From Cryphonectria parasitica EP155 (lineage: Eukaryota > Ascomycota > Sordariomycetes > Diaporthales > Cryphonectriaceae): a DNA stretch of 64,000 nucleotides. A program made the translations under genes and the position numbers. Below are positions 20,547-30,857 of this stretch, piece after piece (the first letter of the stretch is position 1; every line of letters starts with the position of its first letter). The DNA lies in contig NW_024468911.1 of the NCBI RefSeq assembly GCF_011745365.1, forward strand, positions 5,078,759 to 5,142,758, written 5' to 3'. The notes under the pieces are model-generated. The model was given only the letters and a program-made list of their open reading frames with translations. It did not search any database and was not told the DNA's origin.

Positions 20547-22496
20547 ATGCCTGGCGAAAACACCGACACTGACACGCAGAGCAAACGGTCCGGCTCAGAG
20601 AATACAGAATCGCCAAATCTCACCGCGGATCTCCCGACTGGTTTGAATGGCGAGCAATCTGTTGCCACAAGCTCCCAGCAAGATGAAGCAAGGCAACAAG
20701 ACGGGCACGTGCCCGCAGACAAGGAAGCGCCAAGTGAAGAACCCGTCACGTCCCCCAGTCCTACTGGCGACCCGTCTGAGGCGGTCGAACCTCCCTATTC
20801 CTCCTTCTCGCTGTGGGAAAAGCGTTTCATCGTCCTAGCCGCCGCCCTCAGCGCCTTCTTCTCCCCCTTGACGGCGCAGATCTACTTTCCCGCCCTGAAC
20901 GTCCTCGCAGACGCGTTCCATGTCAGCACGTCCAAGATCAACCTGACCATCACGACATACATGGTCTTCCAGGGGGTCACTCCCATGTTCATTGGGGGAT
21001 TCGCCGACACAGGCGGTCGTAGACCGGCCTACGCAGTATGTTTTGTGGTATACATCGGTGCCAACATTGGTGTGGCCTTGTGCCAGAACTATGGGCAATT
21101 ACTGGTTCTGCGTTGCCTGCAGTCAGCTGGCTCGGCCAGCACTGTCGCCCTGTGCCAGGCCGTCATCGCTGACACCATCACCTCCGCGGAGAGGGGCCAG
21201 TACATTGGCATCACGGTTCTCCCAATCGTGCTGGCGCCTTCATTGGGCCCAGTGCTTGGTGGCATTCTCACCCAGTATTTGGGCTGGAGATCCATCTTCT
21301 GGTTCCTCACCATCCTAGCTGCCGTGACGCTCGTCTTGATCCTGTTCTTCTTCCCTGAAACGTGCCGCAGACTTGTCGGCGATGGCAGTGTCAGGCCTCA
21401 TCCGGTCTACAGAACACTCTGGCAGGTCATCAAGGACAGCCACCGGAGGCGGAAAGCTGAGAAGTCCAAGGACCTTGATCAGCTTCATCGCATCCACACA
21501 GCCACATCGAGCAAGTCGCGCCCCAAGTTGAAGGTCGCCTTTGGTAACCCTTTTGACTCGGTCATGCTGCTCTTTGAACCTGTCCTCGGCCTGCTCCTCT
21601 TCTACAGCGCTGTGGTCTTTGCAGGATTCTATGCGATTGCCACCGCCATGTCTGAGCAGTTCAAGGAGATCTACGGGCTAGGTGAGATTGAGATTGGTCT
21701 CATGTACCTACCCATGGCTGGCGGATCGGTTGTCGCCGCCTTCATCGTCGGTCCCGCGATCAATTGGAACTACCGTCGGCACGCTAAACGACTCGGCATG
21801 ACCTTGACTAAGGGCCGTCAGGACGATCTTACCAACTTTCCCATAGAGAGGGCGCGTATTGAAGTCGGCCTCCCGTTGCTAGGCCTCGCAACCTGCGTCC
21901 TGTTCGCTTGGGGCTGGGCGCTGCAGTACAAAGCTAGCATTGCAGTGCCCGCCGTGCTGTTGTTCCTCATGGGTATCGGAATGATCGGTTTCAACAATAC
22001 CTCCAGCGTTCTCGTCGTCGACATGTACCCAGGCAAGGCAGGTGCCGCAACCGCCGCGAACAATCTGACCAGATGTCTCGTCGGTGCTGCAGCGACTGCG
22101 GCCATTACTCCCATGATTAACGGTATCGGGTCAGGATGGGCTTTCACAATATTTGGGTTCCTGTACCTTATTGGCGGTCCCATCTTGCTTGTCATCATGA
22201 AAAATGGTATCAAGTGGAGGCGACAGCTCAGGGAAAAGCAAGCCAGGAAGGAGGCTCTCGCCAAGGGTAAGGTTTCGGGCGATAACGAGGGTAGCAGTAG
22301 TTCCAGCCCGGAGCAAGTTGGAGATCATGAGAACAATGCCTCTAATCTGCCTACTGCGGCTTCAGGCCCTCCGAGGACGAAGGCTGGGAGCATCCCTGAG
22401 AAAAGCCATAAAGAACGAAGGCATCTAACACTATCACGACACTGTGCGGTGGACAAGGCTACAAAACATGTGCATAGTCTGGGGAAAATGAAATAG
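20547..22496 (+). CDS. MFS drug:H+ antiporter-type transporter (DHA1, 12 TM)
   Basis: A single exon of 649 aa with ATG at 20547. A Ser/Thr/Gln-rich cytosolic N-terminus of about 85 residues precedes 12 hydrophobic segments. MFS motifs are visible: GGFADTGGRRPAY in loop 2-3 (motif A, G-x3-D-x2-GRR), RCLQSAGSA in TM4 and VLAPSLGPVLGGILTQYLGWRSIFW in TM5 (antiporter motif C). A long central loop is rich in Lys/Arg, as in QDR/FLR1-like DHA1 carriers. The tail is Ser-rich and basic. It probably exports toxic compounds or metabolites at the plasma membrane; the substrate is unknown. The reading frame is intact. Confidence 0.93.
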   Translation: MPGENTDTDTQSKRSGSENTESPNLTADLPTGLNGEQSVATSSQQDEARQQDGHVPADKEAPSEEPVTSPSPTGDPSEAVEPPYSSFSLWEKRFIVLAAALSAFFSPLTAQIYFPALNVLADAFHVSTSKINLTITTYMVFQGVTPMFIGGFADTGGRRPAYAVCFVVYIGANIGVALCQNYGQLLVLRCLQSAGSASTVALCQAVIADTITSAERGQYIGITVLPIVLAPSLGPVLGGILTQYLGWRSIFWFLTILAAVTLVLILFFFPETCRRLVGDGSVRPHPVYRTLWQVIKDSHRRRKAEKSKDLDQLHRIHTATSSKSRPKLKVAFGNPFDSVMLLFEPVLGLLLFYSAVVFAGFYAIATAMSEQFKEIYGLGEIEIGLMYLPMAGGSVVAAFIVGPAINWNYRRHAKRLGMTLTKGRQDDLTNFPIERARIEVGLPLLGLATCVLFAWGWALQYKASIAVPAVLLFLMGIGMIGFNNTSSVLVVDMYPGKAGAATAANNLTRCLVGAAATAAITPMINGIGSGWAFTIFGFLYLIGGPILLVIMKNGIKWRRQLREKQARKEALAKGKVSGDNEGSSSSSPEQVGDHENNASNLPTAASGPPRTKAGSIPEKSHKERRHLTLSRHCAVDKATKHVHSLGKMK

Positions 22497-22898
22497 GAGT
22501 ATACCCTTGAGGCCGCCAACGGCGTTTTCATAATTAATACACGGATAAATTGTTTTCTCATACATCACACGTCCATGTAATAGCTTCCATACTGTTGTGA
22601 TTGAGTTTCCCCCTCCGAGGTCATGATACCAGTCAACACAGCTCAACACTCAACCGGCAACGGCGTCGTCCCCCATCATTAAGTACCTGAACATGGCTCT
22701 CATTACATATCTTAAGCAGGACTGTTTTTTCTTTGTTACAAGGCATAATATCACCACCGCGGTATGCGAACAGAAGTTGGAAGTATGGGAGCAGATATTT
22801 CTCTAGAGTGGATGTATTCTGAAGGTAATTGTTTATGAGACAGGTCATCCGTCTCTGACAGTACAGAAGGCTTTGCTTCAATATTCAAAGCTAACATC
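22497..22898. other. Convergent 3' regions (MFS and esterase)
   Basis: AT-rich sequence with no coding signal. It serves as the 3' UTR and terminator zone for both flanking genes. Confidence 0.5.
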
Positions 22899-23942
22899 TC
22901 AATATGGAAGCTCACTGCTCTTGTCCCACTCCTTGCCCAGCAACCAGGCCATTCCATCCAGAGACTTGATTCGCATCTCATCACTGTGCGTATCGGGATG
23001 AGGAATCGTGCACCAGCCGGCATGATCAATGTTCTGGATGATATCGATTCGTGTCTCAGCGACACCTTTTTCTTCCAGAACCTTGGCGTAGACGACTGCA
23101 TCGTCGCGGAGAATATCGCGCTGTCCGGCCTGGAAGTACACCCTGGGTGCATGATGCCCCGCAATCTTGGCGAGATCGAGGTTTATTGGCGAGAACCAAG
23201 GCGAATGATAATCAGGCTTGAGTCTTGAATCGGTTACTTCCAAAGCCTCCGCAGAGACCACGGGAGCGTCGGCGTGCTCTACACGGGACGTCCATATGGA
23301 CGCGTATTTTGCTGGCAAGTTGCTTTCATGGAATAGGAGGGGAATCGAGAGAAAGACACCGGTGACGGGATGCTCGATGACGGCACGGCCCTCGGTGAGC
23401 TTCGACGACTTGTCCACTGCGTCTGCCGCAGAGATGCCAGCAACGACGGCCGATAAATTGGCACCGGCACTGACTCCTGACAGAATAATACCCTGGCTGG
23501 GGTCGAACTCGATGTTTGTATTTCTAAGAGGACCCTCATTGAGATTTTCAGGGTGCGAGAGCCAAGCGACAATGTCGTATGCGCTGTGCATTGGCGCTGG
23601 GAAGGGCTCCTCTGGAGCATATTTGTAGGTAGGGCAGACAACGATCGCGCCAAGGAGGCTGGCATAGCCTCGCGCCGGGCTGAGTACAAACTCGGGGCCG
23701 CCAATGACCCAGCCGCCACCGTGGAAAACAACGACTAGGGGTCGCTTTCTTGTGTCATTTGTAGTATCGGCCGGCCAGACAACGATGCTCCTCGAAGTTG
23801 TCCCGTCTGGCAGGGGCACTTTGATCGTGTCCTGCTTTAAGTGGGGTGGGCAGGGCCCGAGGATCGTGAGACCCTCCTCGGTCCATTTCTGCATAAACTG
23901 GCGCGACTCGGCCACTGATGGATGGGCTAAGCTTGCTGCCAT
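22899..23942 (-). CDS. Alpha/beta-hydrolase, HSL-type esterase/lipase
   Basis: A single exon of 347 aa. The frame extends upstream, but 23942 is the first ATG (MAASLAHPSV). The oxyanion motif HGGGW lies at residues 74-78. The nucleophile elbow GVSAG lies near 157-161, with Asp in GQRDILRDD near 290 and His in NIDHAGW near 317, completing the triad. This is the hormone-sensitive-lipase (alpha/beta hydrolase 3) group, which cleaves short-chain esters or lactones. There is no signal peptide, so it is probably cytosolic. The residues around the motifs match fungal carboxylesterase-like enzymes often found in accessory clusters. Substrate is unknown. Confidence 0.92.
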   Translation of the reverse strand: MAASLAHPSVAESRQFMQKWTEEGLTILGPCPPHLKQDTIKVPLPDGTTSRSIVVWPADTTNDTRKRPLVVVFHGGGWVIGGPEFVLSPARGYASLLGAIVVCPTYKYAPEEPFPAPMHSAYDIVAWLSHPENLNEGPLRNTNIEFDPSQGIILSGVSAGANLSAVVAGISAADAVDKSSKLTEGRAVIEHPVTGVFLSIPLLFHESNLPAKYASIWTSRVEHADAPVVSAEALEVTDSRLKPDYHSPWFSPINLDLAKIAGHHAPRVYFQAGQRDILRDDAVVYAKVLEEKGVAETRIDIIQNIDHAGWCTIPHPDTHSDEMRIKSLDGMAWLLGKEWDKSSELPY

Positions 23943-24637
23943 ATTGTATTTTGAGGCTGGAGATTTTGTTTTGATTAAAGATGTGCACAAGAGTGCTTCG
24001 TGGTTGTGAGTCCTGGGCTTGTTTTGCTAGGAACATATTCAGTTCCTCGGGGTCTCCTCTTTGCATTTATTCTTTCTCGGTGCGGAATTAAAAACCATTT
24101 TCGCGAAGAGGTCCGAATCCTTCGCACGGAAGACGGCATGGAAACACCCCAGTAACACCGAGTGACTCATGCTGCCCGGCGCGGGATTGCTATCCCGGCA
24201 ATACTTGGGACACTATCAGGACTGAGAGCAGCTTAGCCTTACGCCCTTCGATCGACACGTCAAAGGAGCTTCTACCAGACCATCCACGAAGTTAAACACA
24301 AGGCTGTCAGAGCCAAAGCAACAATTAGACAAGGCGGACATATTCGCATCCCGAGGTTACACATTCATAAGCAAAATGAGGCCAACGACTCTAGAGTTGG
24401 GCCGTACGAAATGCATCGGCTTTAGAATGGTCTCTGCACACTTTCTCCGACGTGCATATTTACCCAAAAGCTACGGTACAATCAGTATCCGAACGAGAGG
24501 AGTCATGGCACAGAATTTTCTATCATTGAGGATCGAAAACTTGGTAAAAGCTTAGTAAAAGTCTAGCGGGGCGTACCTATTCTTGAAAGCCATGGCTGCT
24601 TTCTTTCCAATGAGAAGTCTTTGAATCTCGAAACATC
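23943..24637. other. Intergenic: esterase promoter and 3' region of the DHA2 gene
   Basis: No coding signal is seen. Confidence 0.45.
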
Positions 24638-27030
24638 TCATGTCGATTCCTCATCAGGCCCTGTATGATGCAACGGCTCATATGAAGATGGATGCAAGCC
24701 AAAATTGGTACCAGCAGCCAGAATGACGACACCAACTGCTACTACACATGGCAGGACTAAACGATTGTCAGTCCTGATCTCCTCAAGAAGCGAAAACGGC
24801 TTGGCTTACTGAAGGTAGTATGCATGGCATATTCAAAAGCACCAAGGACTTTGGCACGAGGGTGATCCTCGAGCAGGCTTATGGTCTGTAAATCTCGTAG
24901 CGCATCGGCAATGATCTAACTCGGTCAGCCGCGGCACCATCCTCTAATAGTTGGCTGACTGACCTTCTCTGTAGTTTCGGAGTTGCCTAGGGCCGCTCGT
25001 ACCGATGGCTTCACTACCGACCGTGCAATAGTCGACATGAGGGCTATCCCGAGGTCTGCACCGAATGTTTCAACGAGATAGTAAAGCGCTAGAGTTTGTG
25101 GCCACCCTGCAGCCTGTAAGGATCAGCTGGCCAATATGGTCTGGATGTCCGAGATCTCTCACATTGCTTCTGTGTACTCGAAAGCGTCGCATACAAAAGA
25201 CAGCTCTGCCATGCGCCTGTACATATGCCAAAGCCAACGAGGAAAGGCGAGTACTGCACAAGCTCGGGTTCTTGAACTCGTGAGATCAGCTTTCGAAACG
25301 AACACAGAAGCAATACTGTACAAGACTAACTTATGACTCTGGTGACGTAGAGCAGGCAGAAGCATTCCAAGATTACTGCGTTCGCCAGCATGATGCGCTG
25401 TACAGGGAGGGCATCAGTCTTGATGAGATATCCTCCAAGAATCGCTCCCACAGGAAACCCGAGGAAGACGCAAGTCAATGCCCAGTCTTCGAAAGCCGGC
25501 TTCTCGAATGCACGTATTTGAGCATATGAAGGGATGATAAAGACGATCTGTCCACATTGTCAGCGTGATGAAGTTTCTCTCAAAGGTTGAGTTAGTCGAA
25601 CACTGTTAAGGATCATAATCACGCCAAAGACCTGGAACAAAACCCTCAGGTACTTGGCTTCGAAAACTGGCTGCATGTTCACTATGGGAACACGGGCTAC
25701 CTTGGCCTCGAACAGCACGAAGAAGGAGATAAACAGTGGACTGCAGATCAGGAGTGTGATCTCAATCGGATGTGCCCAGTCGAGGAAGTTGTCCCCGAGC
25801 GTCACGGCAACAAGCGGGATGGCCACCGCCAACAGGAGCAGAACCCAGCCTTCCAGGTCGATGCGCGGCATCCGGGAGTGGCCCTTTTCGAGCAAAGGTG
25901 AATGTGAGTACTCCGGTCTCGAGCTGATGACTGCAAAGGAGAAGAGCACCAAGCCAATTCCGACGACAGTGAGGGCAGACTCAAGCAAGAAGACGCTGGC
26001 TGACCGTCAGTAATGATTTGCAGCATTAGGCACCAGGCTGACCATGTTCCAACTCACGAATGCCACGAAAAACGCCGTAACATCCAGGCACCAAATGGCC
26101 CGGCGATCATGCTTGTTCCCATCTCAACACAGGTAACGAAGCTTTCCCAAATGGCAAGTTGTTGAATCCCAACGATCTCTTCAATCTCCAGTCAGTCAAA
26201 GACAATATGTGAGCGATACAAGGCGCCCACCATTAATGGAGATCATGGAGAGTAGAGTGATTCCAGAAGACCCGAGTCCGAGGGCGAATCTGGAACACAA
26301 CAGTTGCCAGAAAGAGGTACTTATCGCACTTCGAAATCCCTGTTAGTACGCTTTGCTGCATGACAAGGCACAAGAAATGAACTCGGACATAATCACCACA
26401 AGGTGGATGCAATCGCGAAGGCGCTGTATGCGACCAGCATCATCCGTTTCATTCCAAAAGCATGGAGGAGATACGAGTACTGCGAGAATGTTAGGCTTGC
26501 CTAACATCTTGTCGACTGACATGGAGGATCTTAGAGACCAGTGGCACAAAGACTGCTGAACATATCGATGCGGTGAGCATGATCCATGGCGCGTCTTTGA
26601 AATGTTGGAGATCCGAAGCTGGCACCGGGGCATGACTGATCAATAAAGCCACAGCGAACACAGGGACATTTGAATATCGGCGACGCACCGAGACGCGGGT
26701 AGTTTGTCGCCAGGAAGGCGATGTCAAATGCCTTGACGATGATCCTGCGTCGTCGCTGTCAGGATGTGTGACAGGAACGAGAGAAAAGAGGGGGAGTGTG
26801 TGAGCCTTGCATACTTACCCAGCAAGCAGGGCAGGGGCAATCCAAATGAGAAGTCCAGAAGCATTAGCTCTGTAATCGCGGGCATCGCCGTCCACGGTTG
26901 TACGCGGTAGTAAGCTGTCCGTTTCGTTATTATTACCTCCCGAGTCCGCCCGTCTCCCTTGAGCTGCGCCACTGGTCTGCAATTGCTCTTCTGTCTGCGA
27001 ACGCATGCTAACCTGCGGTGCTGCGCTCAT
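24638..27030 (-). CDS. DHA2-type MFS transporter, 12 exons, with one in-frame stop (possible pseudogene)
   Basis: Exons by splice sites and phase: 26819-27030, 26689-26744, 26521-26618, 26479 to about 26396, then 26231-26289, 26058-26178, 25602-25995, 25331-25547, 25163-25276, 24964-25106, 24810-24915 and 24638-24756. Joined, they read as a continuous 14-TM-like carrier: LASDLQHFKDAPWIM with PLVSKI, LGLGSSGITLLSMISI, AGPFGAWMLRRFSWHSVF, YAQIRAFEKPAFEDW, FLVGFGICTGAW and DLGIALMSTIARS. This resembles fungal DHA2/vacuolar amino-acid type MFS proteins. The exception is after AIASTLW, where TGA (26393-26395) stands where Gly is expected (STLW-stop-LCPSSF), and no clean donor restores phase to the exon starting at 26289. 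The donor at 25601 (GTTCGA) is weak. All other joins are clean. The gene may be recently inactivated, or use an unusual intron. Confidence 0.7.
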
Positions 27031-29311
27031 ATTAATCGCCAGTTGGTGTTGCAAAGAGGGTGTTATGACACTGGTGATGCAAAATGAGGTGGTGATTTGA
27101 AACTCCGAAAATTGGCCCGCGGAGTGCAGGTGCAGGTGCCTCCCTTCGTACGCGGGCAGGGTTTGCCCGTCGCTGGAGCCCCTGCCAACCTTCCTGCAGG
27201 TAGCCGAGACACTGAAAGTAGACGATCACAGCAACCCCCTTCCCCCCCCCCCCCCCCCCAAATTTTCACTCCTAGACTCTACGTTTTCCTGACAGGCAAC
27301 TCTAGCTGGGCTGTATGGGACTTGTTTCATAATCTAATTGCATTTCTGACTTATATACGAAGCCTTGTTCTTTCTTGGTTAACGTCGACTTCTTCATCGA
27401 GCATGCGCGAGAAAAGCATGCAAAGATGAAAGGATTGGTAGCCACTGGAAGCACACATAAAAGAAAGAAAGGAAGGAAGGTTTGTCATTTGCTCTAAACA
27501 GTGATTGCAGCATCTAACCCAAGGACCAGACCTCTCTGTCCCCTTCTGTAAACGCCCCCCACCTGAAAGTAACCCCCAAGCCTTCCAAAGGCCCCCCGAC
27601 TCATCCGGTGAATTCCACTCACACAACGTTGTCAGAAAGGAAATAGGGGCAAGTAAAGTTAAAATACAAAATCGAGGGAAACCCCTCAATCCGGCCATTC
27701 TCTTGCACTGCGGCATAGAAAAGCTGAAGGCAGGGAAGAATGCTGTTCCCGAAATATGAGCAAGGGAAAATTCAGAAGCTTCTCGAGAGCGGGAGACGCT
27801 GGCTCAGTAAAGAAAAAGGCTCCAGCCAGCCACTTTCCTCTCCATTCTGGTAACGTGTCCGATAATATGCAGGGAGACTTTCCATCCATACGACCGACCT
27901 GATGGATACGGTAGCGAATACCCAGTCCACCACCCCGTCCCCCGTCCCCATTTTCATTTTCCGCGTCTCGACCGGCTTATCTTCTCGTATGCCCTCCTCG
28001 AGGGTCGCCCTGGCCACTACCTTCGGCAGTTCGTTCTGTTATGCTTCTCAGCGTGTCCTCGTCTGTATTGGTGCTGCCCGTCCATCACACCCAAGTGGCG
28101 CTCGAGCATGCTAGCCATCTCCCGCATAGCCTCGCCTTGCACATGCTCAGAGAGGCTGTTGTGCGTGGAAAAGTGCTGTCCCGAATTTCGTGACGTGAGT
28201 ATGAAAACGTCCGCGAGGAAGGCGAGATCCAAGGTTGGAAAGTGTTGGGCAGTGAAGTTGGTGGCAGTCAATCTCCGCTCTGGAATTTGGGCTGTCCAGG
28301 ACCCAATACCCTCAAGGCTCTGGTTCTGGGGGCAAGACATTATTCGTTGCTTTCTAGTAATAGACTGCCCTCTGCGAAATTATTACAAGTTCCCTGCAGT
28401 GAGGAACCGTATTATTGTCTTATTTAATATGGGACTGATGGCGATAGAGCCTGGAATGTTGATGCTGTCTCGGGTGATGTGCTTTCGACTGAGGACTTTT
28501 TGGGCATTGAGAGCGTGATTCGATTGAAGTTTGATTAATCTGAGAAGCACCGTGAGCGCGGATGAAGGAATAAAGACTTGGTCATATGGAATTTCTGGGA
28601 GCCATAAGCATAAATCATTGTGAACTCGTCCCGAATGAATTTCTAGATTGGCAAACAGGATCTATCTAGCTTTGAGTCACAGCGGATGGATAGAATAGGA
28701 CAGCGGTCGGGCGTCCTGCAACTCTGACCCAAATCCGCGCAAAGGCTGTATGTTTGCACTGCCGGGTTCCCAGAAGGGAAGACGAAGCTCTCGCGATATC
28801 CCAAGACGTTTTCAATCACTACGGACCTCAGGAATGTCACGTCATGGAGCTCGTTTGTCACTTAGGGATTACCCTGCTCAGCCTCCCTTCGCAACCTTGT
28901 GTCTTGCTGGCAGCCATCACAGGTCATCTCAATTGCTTCTTTTGGACAAGACCTAGGCATTTTGACGTATGGTGCGTGGCTGCTGTGATTTACGTTGTCA
29001 TCCACCTGCTCGCTGTGCCTTAGCCAGAGAAGACCAAAAAAGAAGAAACTCCAAGTCTCATTGTACGATGACCGCCACACGCGGTCGGCCGGCTGGGCCA
29101 GAGCCAGTTCAGGCCTGGGGCCAGCTGCGGCATACACAATAGGCGCCAAGAGCGCGCCTTGTTTGCATACACAACACGAGCAGGGTGTATCCCTCGAGCC
29201 GAACTCGAGGGCCAGCCTCGGTGCTCGACAGTGGTATCTGCGCAAGGTTGCACTGGTGGCGTGTCCCTCGCCTCCTGTGGGGTTGCTGAGGGGAGGAGAG
29301 GGGCGCCCAGA
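27031..29311. other. Intergenic, 2.3 kb, no supported gene
   Basis: Contains an 18-nt C homopolymer (27242-27259), CT-rich stretches and several short frames on both strands. The best of these (minus 28017-28340, 107 codons) has no recognisable domain. The sequence next to 27030 is the DHA2 gene promoter. Confidence 0.4.
27242..27259. repeat. C homopolymer, 18 nt
   Basis: The longest of several G/C runs in the window (others at 4280-4290, 6482-6493, 31961-31972, 35920-35932 and 50465-50475). Confidence 0.9.
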
Positions 29312-30090
29312 TCAGACCATGGTTGCACCAAGGCCCTCCTTCGCCAAAATGTAAATATCGACCCGCTCCTCCTCGCCATCCACTTGAGCCGTTACTGCTC
29401 CAAGAAGGCGATAGCCAAGGTGCTCGTAAAGCAGCCTGCCCATGGGGCTGGCCATCACGGTCAGGCTCCAGCCGCCGCCCCTCTTGATGGCTTCCTGCTC
29501 GCCCCACCCGCATAGCATGGTGCCGGCCCCGCGGCGGCGGAAGTTAGGATGGGTGATGAGCCACTGTAGGCTTAGCTGCTCGCCCCCATATCTGCCGAAG
29601 TATTTGGGAAACGCCATAGACATCGTCTGGGCGTATTCCTTCATATGCTCTGGGTTAGCATCGCGCCGCTCATTGATGCCATGATCTAACAAGACCGGTC
29701 AGCTGCTGCCTCATCCTAAAAAGGCAGGACAGCGCCGTGCATACCTCGGCTTCTCGCCTTTGTGTTCACTGCAGTGTCCCAGACGGCATACGCAATTGGT
29801 CTGTCTACGATTGTCTGGTCCTGGCCACGCTCATCACCAGCCACAGGCTGTGTCGCGACCAGCACGACAAACTTCTCAGGCTGATCAATGTATGCCTCGT
29901 GGTCCCGCCTTGTCCACTTCCAGAAGTCGTCTGGGTATTTATCGCGAAACGGATACTTGTAGTCACAGCCAGGATCGTCTGGGAAGCCGGCCTTGACGAT
30001 GTCGGTGATGTTGTCCAGATCCTTCTTATCAGCTGGGCGAATGCTGATGGGGCCCGATGGCGCTTCCGCCTTGGAGAGTCTCGGGCCCAT
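29312..30090 (-). CDS. GNAT-family N-acetyltransferase
   Basis: Two exons, 29745-30090 and 29312-29685, with a 59-nt intron 29686-29744 (GTATGC...TTGTTAG). The product is 239 aa. The ATG at 30090 is the first in frame (MGPRLSKAEAP). The GNAT fold begins at ISIRPADKKDLDNI (beta1-alpha1). The acetyl-CoA pyrophosphate loop is HPNFRRRGAGTMLCGWG, matching the R/Q-x2-G-x-G/A motif A. The C-terminal strand GRLLYEHLGYRLLG matches motif B, with the Tyr often used as acid. These enzymes transfer acetyl from acetyl-CoA to an amine. The acceptor is unknown; fungal relatives are uncharacterised. Confidence 0.88.
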
Positions 30091-30857
30091 AATTCCGCAC
30101 AACAGCCACCGAGGCAGCTGGCGGCGGCTCCACGTGCTGTGTCGTGATGTGATGATGTGCGTGCGAGGCTCTAAAAGTTGCCTCACCCAGGAGGGCGGAG
30201 ACGCGTTGTGATTGGTGACTAAGTAGCTACCGCAGCCTCTTAGCTTTCACAGAAGAAGCAAGGAAGAGGGAGCTGGAAACATTGGATCTGCCTGCCTGCC
30301 TTGCTACCTCACGGCCGGTTATTTAAGGCCTTTACGCCGAAAGTGATAGGCTTGGGATCTGGGGTGTCGGTTGCTTTTTTACGGATTCTGGATCATGGGG
30401 CCGATTTCCTTCAGACGATCCGCAGCCACGACTTCCCTTTCTGGCAATCGGCGAACGACCGAATACAGCAGTAGCGTGCTGCCGCACCTGCAGTCTGACA
30501 TACAAGCTAATGCACAGCAGTAGGTGTGCCCCCGCTCCGCCATACCCAGGGGGTGTGCCTTGTGGGGCTACAGGGCTGTTCAGTGAGGTGACCACGGTGA
30601 CTCAGCATGCCGTCTAGCTCAAGGCGCTAATATGACTTCTCACCTGGCTGAGACTGCCTCTCGCCCGCCTCGTCACGTCTTGATTTGATCGATAGTCTTC
30701 CCGCATGATGCGGTTGGTGCGACCTCAAAACTACACTGAATTTCCTGAGATTATCCTTCCCTCTTCTTCTCGCTTCCCGTGTCTTCCCGTGTGTGCTCCA
30801 GGACACCCGTTAAGACGCTGAACACCACGGGTCAATTCAACCAACTATCGAACTGGC
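30091..30857. other. Divergent promoter region (GNAT / Zn2Cys6 regulator)
   Basis: No supported gene. The CT-rich stretch near 30,755-30,800 fits the leader of the gene starting at 30858. Confidence 0.45.

Noticed and set aside
28017..28340. 107-codon minus-strand ORF in the 27-29 kb gap
   Set aside because: Composition looks natural, but no motif, promoter or splice context supports it.
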